Shown here piece after piece: positions 8,889 through 16,721 of a stretch of DNA of 64,000 bases. Every line of letters starts with the position of its first letter. Position 1 is the first letter of the stretch. The notes beneath the pieces were generated by a model. It was not told where the DNA came from, did not search any database, and worked only from the letters and a program-made list of their open reading frames with translations. The stretch is from GCA-016699835 sp964543905 (GTDB lineage Bacteria; Planctomycetota; Phycisphaerae; Phycisphaerales; UBA1924). The stretch spans positions 1 through 64,000 of the forward strand of contig CAZIZO010000016.1 of assembly GCA_964543905.1 (NCBI GenBank), given 5' to 3'. The position numbers were made by a program, and so were the translations under genes.

Positions 8889-9500
8889 GTGAGCAACGAA
8901 CAGTATCGCGGCGAGTACTCGGGGGGACACGAGGGCCGCGGCGGCGGACATCGTGGCGGTGGTCGCGGTCGCGGACGCGACGGCGGCTATCACGAACGGC
9001 GGGGCATCCCGCTTTCGGAACTGGACCCCACGCTCACCGACTTCTCGCGTCGCGTGATCGGCGCGGCGATCGAGGTGCACAAGACACTCGGCCCGGGGTA
9101 TGACGAGGCGGTGTACCTGACCGCGCTCAAGGGCGAGATGCAGGCCGTCGGGCTCAACTTCAAGGCGATGCACGCGTTTCCCGTCACCTTCAAGGATCGC
9201 AAGGTTGGGGAGGCCATCACCGACCTCTTTGTGGAAGATCGCTTCATCGTGGAGGTCATGGCCCGGCCTGGGGATGTGTCGACGTACGACCGGCTCTCGG
9301 CGCGCGCGAAACTGAAGGCGGGGAACCTGGACCTGGGGCTGGTGATCAACTTCGCGGAGCGTCGTCTCAAGGATGGTCTGGTGCGCGTGCTGAACATCGA
9401 CAAGATCAATGCCGAGAAGGGCATCAGCGGCGAGCATGAAGAAGACGGGCACGACGAGGGCGGGGGGGGCCACTTCGCGGAGTTTGACGAACCGCGGTGA
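8889..9500 (+). CDS. GxxExxY protein (PD-(D/E)XK-like) with an RGG-rich N-terminus
   Basis: A 203-residue protein starting at GTG 8889, placed by an AGGAG ribosome site 8 bases upstream. Residues 7-38 are Gly/Arg-rich with RGG-like repeats (GRGGGHRGGGRGRGRDGG), typical of nucleic-acid-binding tails. Residues about 48-180 are the GxxExxY domain, named for GYDEAVY at 70-76. This domain belongs to the PD-(D/E)XK nuclease-like superfamily. The putative metal site reads DLFVEDRFIVEVM, giving Asp112 and Glu122 but Met124 where Lys is usual. The C-terminus is acidic and Gly/His-rich. Function is unknown for the family. A strong terminator follows directly. Confidence 0.75.
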   Translation: MSNEQYRGEYSGGHEGRGGGHRGGGRGRGRDGGYHERRGIPLSELDPTLTDFSRRVIGAAIEVHKTLGPGYDEAVYLTALKGEMQAVGLNFKAMHAFPVTFKDRKVGEAITDLFVEDRFIVEVMARPGDVSTYDRLSARAKLKAGNLDLGLVINFAERRLKDGLVRVLNIDKINAEKGISGEHEEDGHDEGGGGHFAEFDEPR

Positions 9501-9524
9501 TCGGATTGCACGAAGGAGCATGCC

Positions 9525-9556
9525 GCGTACGGCGAATCTTCGCCGTACGCTTTTTT
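9525..9556 (+). terminator. Intrinsic terminator after the GxxExxY gene
   Basis: A perfect 12-bp inverted repeat, GCGTACGGCGAA (9525-9536) and TTCGCCGTACGC (9539-9550), is followed at once by six T residues (9551-9556). It ends just before the ATG of the uracil-DNA glycosylase gene at 9558. Confidence 0.88.
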
Positions 9557-9557
9557 G

Positions 9558-10364
9558 ATGAGCAACGCCCGACTTCGCAAACTCGTTCGTCAGCACGCGC
9601 GGACGGCAGGCCTGCTGGGGGTGGACTTTGTACCGGCGTATCGGATGGGCGGCGCGGGCGTGGCGGCGGACGATTCGGGGGCAACGACCGGGGGCGCCGA
9701 CCGGACGTCGGGCGCGGTCGATCTCGTGGCGGGGGCGGGTGCGGCTTCGTCCCCCGCGCACGATGGTTCGCGTGCGGCGGCCCAGGCCGCGCTGGACGCC
9801 CTGCGTGCGCGGTACGAGAAGGACGCCCCCCACCGCACCTTTGTCACGAACTACAAGAACATCGTCTGGGGCGAGGGCGATCCGTGCGCGGCACTCATGT
9901 TTGTGGGAGAAGCGCCGGGGGAAGAAGAGGACAAGCAGGGACGGCCGTTCGTGGGGCGCTCTGGGCAACTGCTGGACAACATGATCAAGGCGATGGGGCT
10001 GTCACGCGACAGGGTGTACATCGCGAACGTGCTGAAGACGCGGCCGATCGACAACGCGACGCCGACGACGGAGGAGATCGAGGCGTGCAAGCCGTACGTA
10101 TTGGAGCAGATCGCGATCATCGGGCCGCGAGTGATCGTGACGCTGGGGAAGCCGGCCGCGCAGTGCCTGCTCAACACGACGGAGGCGATGAGCGCGATGC
10201 GGGGAACGTGGCGGCAGGTGGTGGCGGGCGGGCGGGTGGTGGCGGTGATGCCGACGTTTCACCCGGCGTATCTGCTGCGGGCGTACACGCCGGAGAACCG
10301 GGCGAAGGTGTGGAGTGATTTGCAGAAGGCGATGGAACGGTTGAAGGCTCCCGTCTCCGCGTGA
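9558..10364 (+). CDS. Uracil-DNA glycosylase, family 4-like
   Basis: This base-excision repair enzyme removes uracil from DNA. The 268-residue product has the family motif A LMFVGEAPGEEEDKQGRPF followed by GRSGQLLDNMI, the core YIANVLKTRP, and the C-terminal motif FHPAYLLRA. Family 4 enzymes normally hold a 4Fe-4S cluster through an N-terminal CxxC plus two later cysteines. Here the first cysteine in the chain is in GDPCAALMF, so the N-terminal CxxC is absent, while the EACKPYVL cysteine is kept. Residues 30-80 are a Gly/Ala-rich linker. The ATG abuts the previous terminator, with no ribosome site in front. The gene converges with the permease gene, 4 bp apart. Confidence 0.87.
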   Translation: MSNARLRKLVRQHARTAGLLGVDFVPAYRMGGAGVAADDSGATTGGADRTSGAVDLVAGAGAASSPAHDGSRAAAQAALDALRARYEKDAPHRTFVTNYKNIVWGEGDPCAALMFVGEAPGEEEDKQGRPFVGRSGQLLDNMIKAMGLSRDRVYIANVLKTRPIDNATPTTEEIEACKPYVLEQIAIIGPRVIVTLGKPAAQCLLNTTEAMSAMRGTWRQVVAGGRVVAVMPTFHPAYLLRAYTPENRAKVWSDLQKAMERLKAPVSA

Positions 10365-10368
10365 GTGT

Positions 10369-11775
10369 TCATGGCGACGGCGAGGAGCGGGCGCGGATTC
10401 GATCCCACACGAAGAAGACGGGATAGCCGGCGAGCAGAATGGCGATCCACATGAGCGGGTGGTAGTTGTCGCTGGTGAGGATGGTCATCACGGTCATCGC
10501 GAGGGAGCCAATCGCGAAGACCCCCGGCACGATCGGGTAGCCCGGGCACTTGAAGGCGCGCGGGAGGTCGGGGCGACGCACGCGGAGCACGATGACGCTG
10601 ACGGCGGCGAGGCCGTAGAAGATCCACATGGTGAAGACGAAGGACTCGGCGAGGCTCTGGAAACTCTGGAGGAAGAGGACGCAGACGCAGGAGAGGGCGC
10701 ACTGATTCCAGAGGGCATGGGCGGGTGTTTCGCGTCGGCTGACGGAGCCGAGGAAGCGGAAGAGGAGCCCGTCGTTGGCCTGGGCGAAGGTGACGCGTGC
10801 GCCGGTGATGATGGAGGCGTGGGTGGAGCCGAGCGTGGAGAGGAGGATGATGGCCGAGACGAGTTTCTCCCCCCATTCGCCCGCGAGTTTCCGCATGACG
10901 AGGGGCGCGACGGTGTCGGTGGTTCGCATCTCGGCGAGGGGGATGATCCAGAAGTAGGCGGCGTTGACGGCGAGGTAGATCGCGATGACGAGGAGCGTGC
11001 CGAGGATGTAGATGCGTGGGAGTAGGCGTTGGGGGTTGTTGACCTCGCCCGCGACGGCGCCGACGTCGGACCAGCCGTCGTAGGTCCAGAGGATGGCGGA
11101 CATGACGGCGGCGATGACGAGATACCAGGGCTTGTCGGCGGGAAGGGACGCGAAGTTGGCGGGGGAGCCGCCGGGCAGGACAAAGGCGAGCGAGGCGATG
11201 GCGAGGAGGGCGAGGACTTTGATGGAGGTGAGGAAGACGGAGATTCCGCTGCCGAGGCGCATGCCGAGGGTGTTGATGGCGGTGAGCAAGATCAGGAGGA
11301 GGCAGACGAGCGGGGGCATGGCCCAGTTGTCGCCCAGGAGGTCTTGGAGTTGAGCGGTGGTCGGCTCGCCGACGAGCGTGTTGAGCCAAGGTTGGAGTCC
11401 GACGAGGGCGTTGAGGTGCTCGGCGAAGACGATGGCGATGCCGCCGGCGGCGAAGGGCTTGATGAGGAGCATGTAGGCCCATCCGAAGACGAAGGCGGTG
11501 GAGCGTCCGAAGCCGTGGTAGAGGAAGTTATAGAGTCCTCCGGAACGGGGGAAGACGACGGCGAGTTCGGTGTAGGCGAGCGCGCCGAGGAGGCAGAGGA
11601 CGCCGCCGAGCGCCCACAGGAGGAGGATGAGCCAGGGGCTGGAGAGGTCTCGGGCGATGGAGGCGGGGGTCCGGAAGATCCCGCTGCCGATGGAGACGCC
11701 CACGAGGATGCCGACGGCTCCGAAGAAGCCGATGGTTCTCGGAAGATCACGAGGCGGGGGGTTGGAAGCGGGCAT
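10369..11775 (-). CDS. APC-family amino acid permease
   Basis: A 468-residue polytopic inner-membrane transporter with about 12 hydrophobic segments. The start is set at the ATG at 11775 (MPASNPPPRDLPRTIGFFG). The first helix carries the APC signature VGILVGVSIGSGIF, the Gly-rich substrate-binding break, followed by LGGVLCLLGALAYTELAVVFPRSGG. The family (amino acid-polyamine-organocation superfamily) moves amino acids by proton or solute coupling. The closest pattern is to the LAT/YfnA-like branch. The substrate cannot be told from sequence. It is divergent from the PilZ-DnaJ gene and converges with the glycosylase gene. Confidence 0.9.
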   Translation of the reverse strand: MPASNPPPRDLPRTIGFFGAVGILVGVSIGSGIFRTPASIARDLSSPWLILLLWALGGVLCLLGALAYTELAVVFPRSGGLYNFLYHGFGRSTAFVFGWAYMLLIKPFAAGGIAIVFAEHLNALVGLQPWLNTLVGEPTTAQLQDLLGDNWAMPPLVCLLLILLTAINTLGMRLGSGISVFLTSIKVLALLAIASLAFVLPGGSPANFASLPADKPWYLVIAAVMSAILWTYDGWSDVGAVAGEVNNPQRLLPRIYILGTLLVIAIYLAVNAAYFWIIPLAEMRTTDTVAPLVMRKLAGEWGEKLVSAIILLSTLGSTHASIITGARVTFAQANDGLLFRFLGSVSRRETPAHALWNQCALSCVCVLFLQSFQSLAESFVFTMWIFYGLAAVSVIVLRVRRPDLPRAFKCPGYPIVPGVFAIGSLAMTVMTILTSDNYHPLMWIAILLAGYPVFFVWDRIRARSSPSP

Positions 11776-11906
11776 CGGAGGGAGCGTACGTCGGGAGCGG
11801 ATCGGCCCGCGCGACCGGCACGGACGGCAGGCTTTGTTGAGGGCTTCCCCCAAAGGCGTCCCGTCGGCGTCAATCGAGGGCGCACGGACGACGAAAGGAG
11901 TGGACG

Positions 11907-12548
11907 ATGGGGTGGATGGGCGGGCACAAATCGAAGGGTCTGTTGTACCCGCGCGAGTATCCGCGATTCTCGCGGGAGGGATTGACGTGCCCTCTGGGTT
12001 CGGTGGCGGACCTCTCGGCGGGGGGAGCGCGGGTGCGGGTGGATCGCAAGCCCACCGTTCAGGTGGGCGAGACGCTGGAGATGATGATCGGCGCGCGAGG
12101 GAGCGTGCTGAGCGTTCGGGCGATCGTGGTCTGGGTGCGCAAGGGCGGATGGAAGACGTGGGAGATCGGGCTGCAGTTTCGCGGGGTGTATGAAGAGTTG
12201 GCGAAGCAACTCGTGCAACTCGCGATGACGGGATCGACGCAGGCGGTGCAAGAGGACTACGCGAAGCGCGGCACGCCGACCTCGCCCGAGATCGAGGCGT
12301 CGATCGAGATCGAGGACCTGTACGAGATCCTGCAGGTGAGTCGGAAGGCCTCGACGGAGCAGGTGGTCGTGGCGTATCGCGCGTTGGCGCGGAAGTATCA
12401 CCCGGACTTCAACCCCGCGACGGATGCGGCGGTGGCGTTCACGAAGATCACGAAGGCGTATCGCGTGCTCAAGGACCCGGACACGCGGGCGCGATATGAC
12501 CTGATGCTGGCGCGGGCGGTGGGCGCGCGTCGCTCGAATGCCGCGTGA
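11907..12548 (+). CDS. PilZ domain fused to a C-terminal DnaJ (J) domain
   Basis: A 213-residue soluble protein with a good ribosome site (AAAGGAG, 6 bases before the ATG). Residues about 14-100 form a PilZ domain with both cyclic-di-GMP signature parts: RxxxR at 16-20 (REYPR) and DxSxxG at 35-40 (DLSAGG). Residues 136-200 form a J domain (DLYEILQVSRKAS) with the essential His-Pro-Asp at 165-167 (YHPDFNP) and helix IV ending DTRARYDLM. J domains stimulate Hsp70 ATPase activity, while PilZ binds cyclic-di-GMP, so the fusion suggests second-messenger control of DnaK recruitment. No dnaK or diguanylate cyclase is adjacent. The domains are clear; the role is inferred. Confidence 0.85.
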   Translation: MGWMGGHKSKGLLYPREYPRFSREGLTCPLGSVADLSAGGARVRVDRKPTVQVGETLEMMIGARGSVLSVRAIVVWVRKGGWKTWEIGLQFRGVYEELAKQLVQLAMTGSTQAVQEDYAKRGTPTSPEIEASIEIEDLYEILQVSRKASTEQVVVAYRALARKYHPDFNPATDAAVAFTKITKAYRVLKDPDTRARYDLMLARAVGARRSNAA

Positions 12549-13012
12549 AGGCGGCGCGAAGCGGGCGCGAATCTTGAGTCTGGGGGGCGAGACCCCCGCC
12601 CGCGCGGATCGCCCACATCGACGCTGTTGGTGCGTGAGTGCGTCGGGAGTTTCGCGTTGATGTGTATGGCTCCACGATCTGCCAATGCGGCAGGAGCGGG
12701 TTCGGCGTACATCCGGGCGGCGTCGGAGGTTGCACGCAAAATCGAAGATTTCATGTCGAAACCGACGGAGTTTGACGCAAGTAGGAGAGTGGGAAGTGAC
12801 ATGTGTCCGTGAAACACCCCAACTTTCCAGGCAACGAAGTCTTGTCCGAAACTCGGCGGCGAGTTGAACGAAAGAAGATGGAGAAGTGTCGGGATGGAAG
12901 GAAAAAAACGCACGAAGATTGACGCATCCCCCGGCCTCGTTCGAACGAATGGTTTGTGCGGAGAGGTCGGGCCAGCAGAAGAAAGGAACTGAGCCCAACA
13001 GGAGGAACCGCC
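12549..13012 (+). other. Intergenic region with a 12-bp palindrome
   Basis: No convincing gene is seen here. Just after the PilZ-DnaJ stop is a GGGGG/CCCCC hairpin without a T tract. A perfect 12-bp palindrome, TCGTTCGAACGA, sits at 12937-12948, about 65 bases before the next start. The string TTGACGCA occurs twice (about 12772 and 12919); each could be a -35 element, but neither has a clear -10. A strong ribosome site (GGAGGA) precedes the next gene at 13013. Confidence 0.4.
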
Positions 13013-13291
13013 ATGAAGCCCAACGAAGACAACATGAGCAACGGACCCCACGGAGCACGCGAAGAGATCGATGCGGAGCGGCTGTGCAACGCCGCGTCCA
13101 CGATCCTGCGGGCCTGCGTCGAGTTTGCCGAGGAGCACCATGGGCTCTGGCCGTATCCCCCCGCACTGCTTGGCGCTCCGAACCAGCCGCGCGCCCTGTG
13201 TGATCTCACGCGGTTCGAGGTTGAAGAGGGCACGGCGTTCCTGATTCGTCTGGGCATCCTCGAGATGCCCAAGGCGAAGGCGAAGAAGTAG
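13013..13291 (+). CDS. Small conserved-looking hypothetical protein
   Basis: A 92-residue cytoplasmic protein whose start is fixed by a GGAGGA ribosome site about 6 bases before the ATG at 13013. The middle is helical (DAERLCNAASTILRACVEFAEEH) and followed by HGLWPYPPALLGAP and a helix FEVEEGTAFLIRLGIL. The end is Lys-rich (KAKAKK). No transmembrane segment, signal peptide or metal motif is present. I do not recognise the family; the repeated hydrophobic heptads suggest a small helical bundle. A strong terminator follows 60 bases after the stop, so it is a monocistronic gene, possibly controlled through the palindrome at 12937. Confidence 0.65.
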   Translation: MKPNEDNMSNGPHGAREEIDAERLCNAASTILRACVEFAEEHHGLWPYPPALLGAPNQPRALCDLTRFEVEEGTAFLIRLGILEMPKAKAKK

Positions 13292-13354
13292 CCTCCTCGA
13301 AACAAACACTCCAGAGCGTCGCACCACACCCCACCACAGCGACGACTCATCGAT

Positions 13355-13396
13355 GCACGCCCCGCCGCTCCCAACTCGGCGGGGCGTGCTGCTTTT
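13355..13396 (+). terminator. Intrinsic terminator
   Basis: A 13-bp perfect stem, GCACGCCCCGCCG (13355-13367) with CGGCGGGGCGTGC (13377-13389), has a 9-base loop and is followed by TGCTTTT. It closes the small hypothetical gene. Confidence 0.88.
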
Positions 13397-13470
13397 GCGA
13401 AGAATGCGCTCCGTGCGTCGGGGCGGGCTCGCGGCCCTTGTCGCGCGCGTTGGACGATGTACCCTGTGTC

Positions 13471-14283
13471 ATGCCACCAAGTACAGAGGACCTGCCCGGG
13501 GACCTTCGCGAGCGCGTGGACTTCGCGATCGCGGCGGCTCGCGCCGCGGGCGATCGGACGCAGACACACTTCCTGAAGCCGAGCCTGGAGATCGAGCGCA
13601 AGCGTGATGGCACGCAAGTCACGATAGCCGATCGCGAGGCGGAATCCTTGCTTCGCCGCGCGATTTTGGAGCGGTACCCCAGCGACGGGATCCTGGGCGA
13701 GGAGCATGGAGAGACGGAGGGGACTTCGGGCATGCGGTGGATCCTGGACCCCATCGACGGGACGGCGTCGTTCGTGTGCGGCGTGCCGCTGTACTCGAAC
13801 CTGGTGGCGCTGGAGAAGGATGGGCGGGCGATCCTGGGGGTGATCCATCTCCCCGCGCTGGGGGAGACGGTGTACGCGGGGCGTGGGTTGGGCGCGTGGC
13901 AAGTCGTGGGTGACGGACCGGCACGGAGGGCGCGGGTGTCGCGCGTGGCGAAACTTCGCGACGCGGTGGTGTGCACGACCTCGCTGGACTATTTCGTGCG
14001 GGCGGGGGTGGCGGAGTTGTACGCGCCGTTGCAGGCGTCGTGTGCCCTGTTTCGGGGATGGAGCGATGCGTATGCCGCGGTGCTGGTCGCGACCGGGCGC
14101 GCGGACGCGCTGGTGGAGCCGAAGGTGGCGATCTGGGACGTGGCGGCGGTTCAAGTGGTGGTGGAGGAGGCGGGCGGGCGGTACAGTGATTTCCGTGGGG
14201 GTGCCGACCTAAGCGCCGGAAACGGGGTGGCGAGCAACGGGCACGTGCATCGCGAACTGGAGCGGTTGGTCGGCCCCGCATGA
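13471..14283 (+). CDS. Inositol monophosphatase family phosphatase (possible histidinol-phosphatase)
   Basis: A Mg-dependent phosphomonoesterase of 270 residues. Metal-binding motifs are in order: GEEHGE (first Glu), WILDPIDGTASF (the Asp-Pro-Ile-Asp-Gly-Thr motif), and near the C-terminus the region VEPKVAIWDVAAVQVVVEEAGG, with the last catalytic Asp in WDVAA. The PKVAIWDVAA form resembles HisN-type histidinol-phosphatases more than SuhB, but substrate assignment between inositol phosphate, histidinol phosphate and PAP cannot be made by eye. The start is placed at the ATG at 13471 (MPPSTEDLPGDL); the open frame begins at 13438. It is followed by the sensor kinase gene 185 bp downstream. Confidence 0.87.
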   Translation: MPPSTEDLPGDLRERVDFAIAAARAAGDRTQTHFLKPSLEIERKRDGTQVTIADREAESLLRRAILERYPSDGILGEEHGETEGTSGMRWILDPIDGTASFVCGVPLYSNLVALEKDGRAILGVIHLPALGETVYAGRGLGAWQVVGDGPARRARVSRVAKLRDAVVCTTSLDYFVRAGVAELYAPLQASCALFRGWSDAYAAVLVATGRADALVEPKVAIWDVAAVQVVVEEAGGRYSDFRGGADLSAGNGVASNGHVHRELERLVGPA

Positions 14284-14468
14284 CGCGAGGTTGGAACCTC
14301 CGCCAGCCACATCTTCGTGGGATGGGTGACCGCGTTGCGAGACGGACAAGTCGGCGGATGGGGTAAAACCGGGCGGGCGAATGGCCGATATCCGCCAAGG
14401 CCGTGATGTCCTGGCGGAGCCCGCGCGAGCGGGGCCGGTGAGGACCACGGCGACGATGGAGGTCCGAC

Positions 14469-16334
14469 GTGGAATCGAAGGCCGATCGCATCGCGAAGCC
14501 GGAGCGGAAGCGGAGGAGCCTCTTCCTGGCCGGAGGAGAAGGCCTGTCCGCATTCGCGGGGGTCGCGTTCCTGGCGGTCCTTGCGGCGGTGTTGACGGCA
14601 ACGGGGTGGTGGACGGTGCGCGTGCATCGCGAGGCCCGGCGAGAGGACGATGAACGGCGGATCGGCGCCGTGGGCACGTTGCTGGCCACGAGCGCTGAGG
14701 CGCTGCTGGAGCGAGACGAGGTCTCCCTGCTGCGCGGATTGGTCTTGGACACGGTGCGGAGGGAGCGGCTGGCCGAATCCCGCGTCCAACTTCGGGATGG
14801 CACGCTGGTGGCGGATTCGGACACCAAGAAACTTGCGTCGCGTGCGCTCCCGGAGCGGTGGCCCGCGGGCACGGCCGCGAGCCAGGATCGTCCGGGCTGG
14901 CGGGTGTTTCCGATGGAGGTGCGAGGGCGCGGGCCTGCGGACCTCTTGATCCGAGGCGACGAGACGTGGTCGCCCTGGGGCGACGCGAAGGCGCAGGTTG
15001 GCTTGGGTGGGATCGCGGTTGGGGGCTTGGTGCTGATGCTCGTCGCGTACCGGGCGATCCGGATTCGGGGGCGGGGCGTGGGCGCGGTGGCGGAATCGGT
15101 CGTGCGCGCGAGCGAGGGGGAGGTGGCGCTCGGTGCTCTTCGGGTGCACGAGGGGTGGGGGCGGGTGGCGAAGGCGTGGAACCAACTGGCCGGTGAGCGC
15201 GAGCGGCTCCTGGCGGACGCGCAGATCGACAAGGCGATCGGAACGGACGCGGGCGGCGGCAAGAACGAGGGCGACCTCGCGGCGATCGTGGACACCATCA
15301 CGGACGGCCTCTTGCTCATCGACGAGCAGCAGCGTGTTCGGCGTGCCAACGGGGCGGCGACGATCCTGCTCCAGGCGAAGCGCGAGCAACTGGTCGGGAC
15401 GGAGTTGCGCCGCTTGGTCTCGAGCGATGAGGTGCTCTCGGCGGCGGAGTCGGTGCTGAGCGGGAAGTCGCGCCAGTCTGTGACGGTGGAGGTCCGGCGT
15501 GACGACCCGAACGGCGTGGACTCGGTGCTGCGGTTCCGTGTCAAGCCCATCCGTCGCGAGTCGGGGGTCGCCGCGATGCTGGTGATCGAGGACGTGACGC
15601 AGCAGCGCGTGGCGGATCAGGCTCGCAACGCGTTCGTCGCGCAGGCGACGCACGAACTGCGCACCCCGCTCACCAACATCCGACTCTACATGGACGCGCT
15701 GCTCGAGGGTGAGGAGCAGGACCCGGCCGCAAGGGCCAAGGCGCTGAACGTTGTGTCCCAGGAGGCTCGTCGGCTCGAGCGGATCGTCTCGGACATGCTC
15801 AGCGTGTCGGAGATCGAGGCCGGGTCGATGAAACTCGTGCGGGGCGATGTGCGGCTCGACGCGCTCTTCGAGGAACTCCAGAACGATTATCGCGCCATGG
15901 CCAGCGACAAGGAGATCGCGCTGGAGTTCGACCTCCCCCCCAAATGGCCCCTCCTGGAGGCCGATCGGGACAAACTCTCGTTGGCGATCCACAACCTGAT
16001 CGGGAACGCGCTCAAGTACACCCCGCCCGGGGGGCGCGTGGTCGTTCACGTCGAAGAGACCCCCGAGGGGCTGGCGGTGGAGGTGCGCGACAACGGCATC
16101 GGGATCCGCGCGGAGGAGCAGGAGAAGATCTTTGACCGCTTCTATCGGGCGAAGGACAAGCGGCTCGCCGGGATCACCGGCACGGGGCTCGGGCTTGCGC
16201 TCGCGCGGGAGATTGCCCGCATGCACGGCGGAGACATCACGCTCAAGAGCGAACTGGACAAGGGGAGCACGTTCCGGCTGATCGTGCCTCGAGAGCCCGT
16301 GGGCGTCGGGTCGGGAATGGCTAGGGCGGCCTGA
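14469..16334 (+). CDS. Membrane sensor histidine kinase with PAS domain
   Basis: A 621-residue kinase. The GTG start at 14469 is supported by GGAGG six bases upstream. Transmembrane segments lie at about residues 27-49 (FAGVAFLAVLAAVLTATGWW) and about 178-197 (GLGGIAVGGLVLMLVAYRAI), leaving a sensor domain of about 125 residues outside. Then come a PAS domain (IVDTITDGLLLIDEQQRVRR), the H box ATHELRTPLTNIR with His395, the N box HNLIGNALKYT, the G1 box DNGIGI, the F box FDRFYRAKD and the G2 box GTGLGLALA. No response regulator is adjacent; a STAS protein follows 15 bp downstream, then the pilus-type genes. The cognate partner is therefore unclear. Confidence 0.93.
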   Translation: MESKADRIAKPERKRRSLFLAGGEGLSAFAGVAFLAVLAAVLTATGWWTVRVHREARREDDERRIGAVGTLLATSAEALLERDEVSLLRGLVLDTVRRERLAESRVQLRDGTLVADSDTKKLASRALPERWPAGTAASQDRPGWRVFPMEVRGRGPADLLIRGDETWSPWGDAKAQVGLGGIAVGGLVLMLVAYRAIRIRGRGVGAVAESVVRASEGEVALGALRVHEGWGRVAKAWNQLAGERERLLADAQIDKAIGTDAGGGKNEGDLAAIVDTITDGLLLIDEQQRVRRANGAATILLQAKREQLVGTELRRLVSSDEVLSAAESVLSGKSRQSVTVEVRRDDPNGVDSVLRFRVKPIRRESGVAAMLVIEDVTQQRVADQARNAFVAQATHELRTPLTNIRLYMDALLEGEEQDPAARAKALNVVSQEARRLERIVSDMLSVSEIEAGSMKLVRGDVRLDALFEELQNDYRAMASDKEIALEFDLPPKWPLLEADRDKLSLAIHNLIGNALKYTPPGGRVVVHVEETPEGLAVEVRDNGIGIRAEEQEKIFDRFYRAKDKRLAGITGTGLGLALAREIARMHGGDITLKSELDKGSTFRLIVPREPVGVGSGMARAA

Positions 16335-16349
16335 GCACGGAGCGCGACG

Positions 16350-16685
16350 ATGGAGATTCAAGAGTCAAGGCAGGGCGCGGTGACGGTCGTACGGCCGCAG
16401 GGGCCGCTCGCGCTGGGCGACGCCGAGCAGTTCAAGGGCGTGGTCGAGGACGCGATCCGGCGGAGCCTCGGGCGGCTGGTCGTCGACGCGGGCGCGATCG
16501 CGTACGTCGATAGTCGGGGCCTCGAGGTCTTGGTGGAGGCTTCGGACGCCTTGGCGCACACGGGGCGTTCGCTTCATGTGTGCGGGGCGAACGAAACGAT
16601 CCGCGAGGTGCTGCACCTGACGGGGCTGGAAGATCGGTTCGAGCACTTCGAGGATGTCAACGCCGCCGTCCGGAGTTTCCTGTAG
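16350..16685 (+). CDS. STAS-domain protein (anti-sigma factor antagonist type)
   Basis: A single 111-residue STAS domain, the length of SpoIIAA/RsbV-type proteins. The phosphorylation loop reads YVDSRGLEVLV, with Asp54 and Ser55 in the DSxG motif that anti-sigma kinases phosphorylate. It lies 15 bp after the histidine kinase and 36 bp before the GspE/PilB ATPase, so it is probably in the same transcript. No RsbW-type kinase or PP2C phosphatase is in the window. The placement suggests it couples the sensor kinase or a partner switch to the assembly machine, but this is inference. Confidence 0.88.
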   Translation: MEIQESRQGAVTVVRPQGPLALGDAEQFKGVVEDAIRRSLGRLVVDAGAIAYVDSRGLEVLVEASDALAHTGRSLHVCGANETIREVLHLTGLEDRFEHFEDVNAAVRSFL

Positions 16686-16721
16686 TCGGAGCGCAAATCG
16701 AGGAGTCCTCCACACCACACC

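Noticed and set aside
12627..12812. Small plus frame of 61 codons after the PilZ-DnaJ gene
   Set aside because: Starts with GTG without a ribosome site; residues look random, and its coding strand lacks the third-position GC bias of nearby genes.
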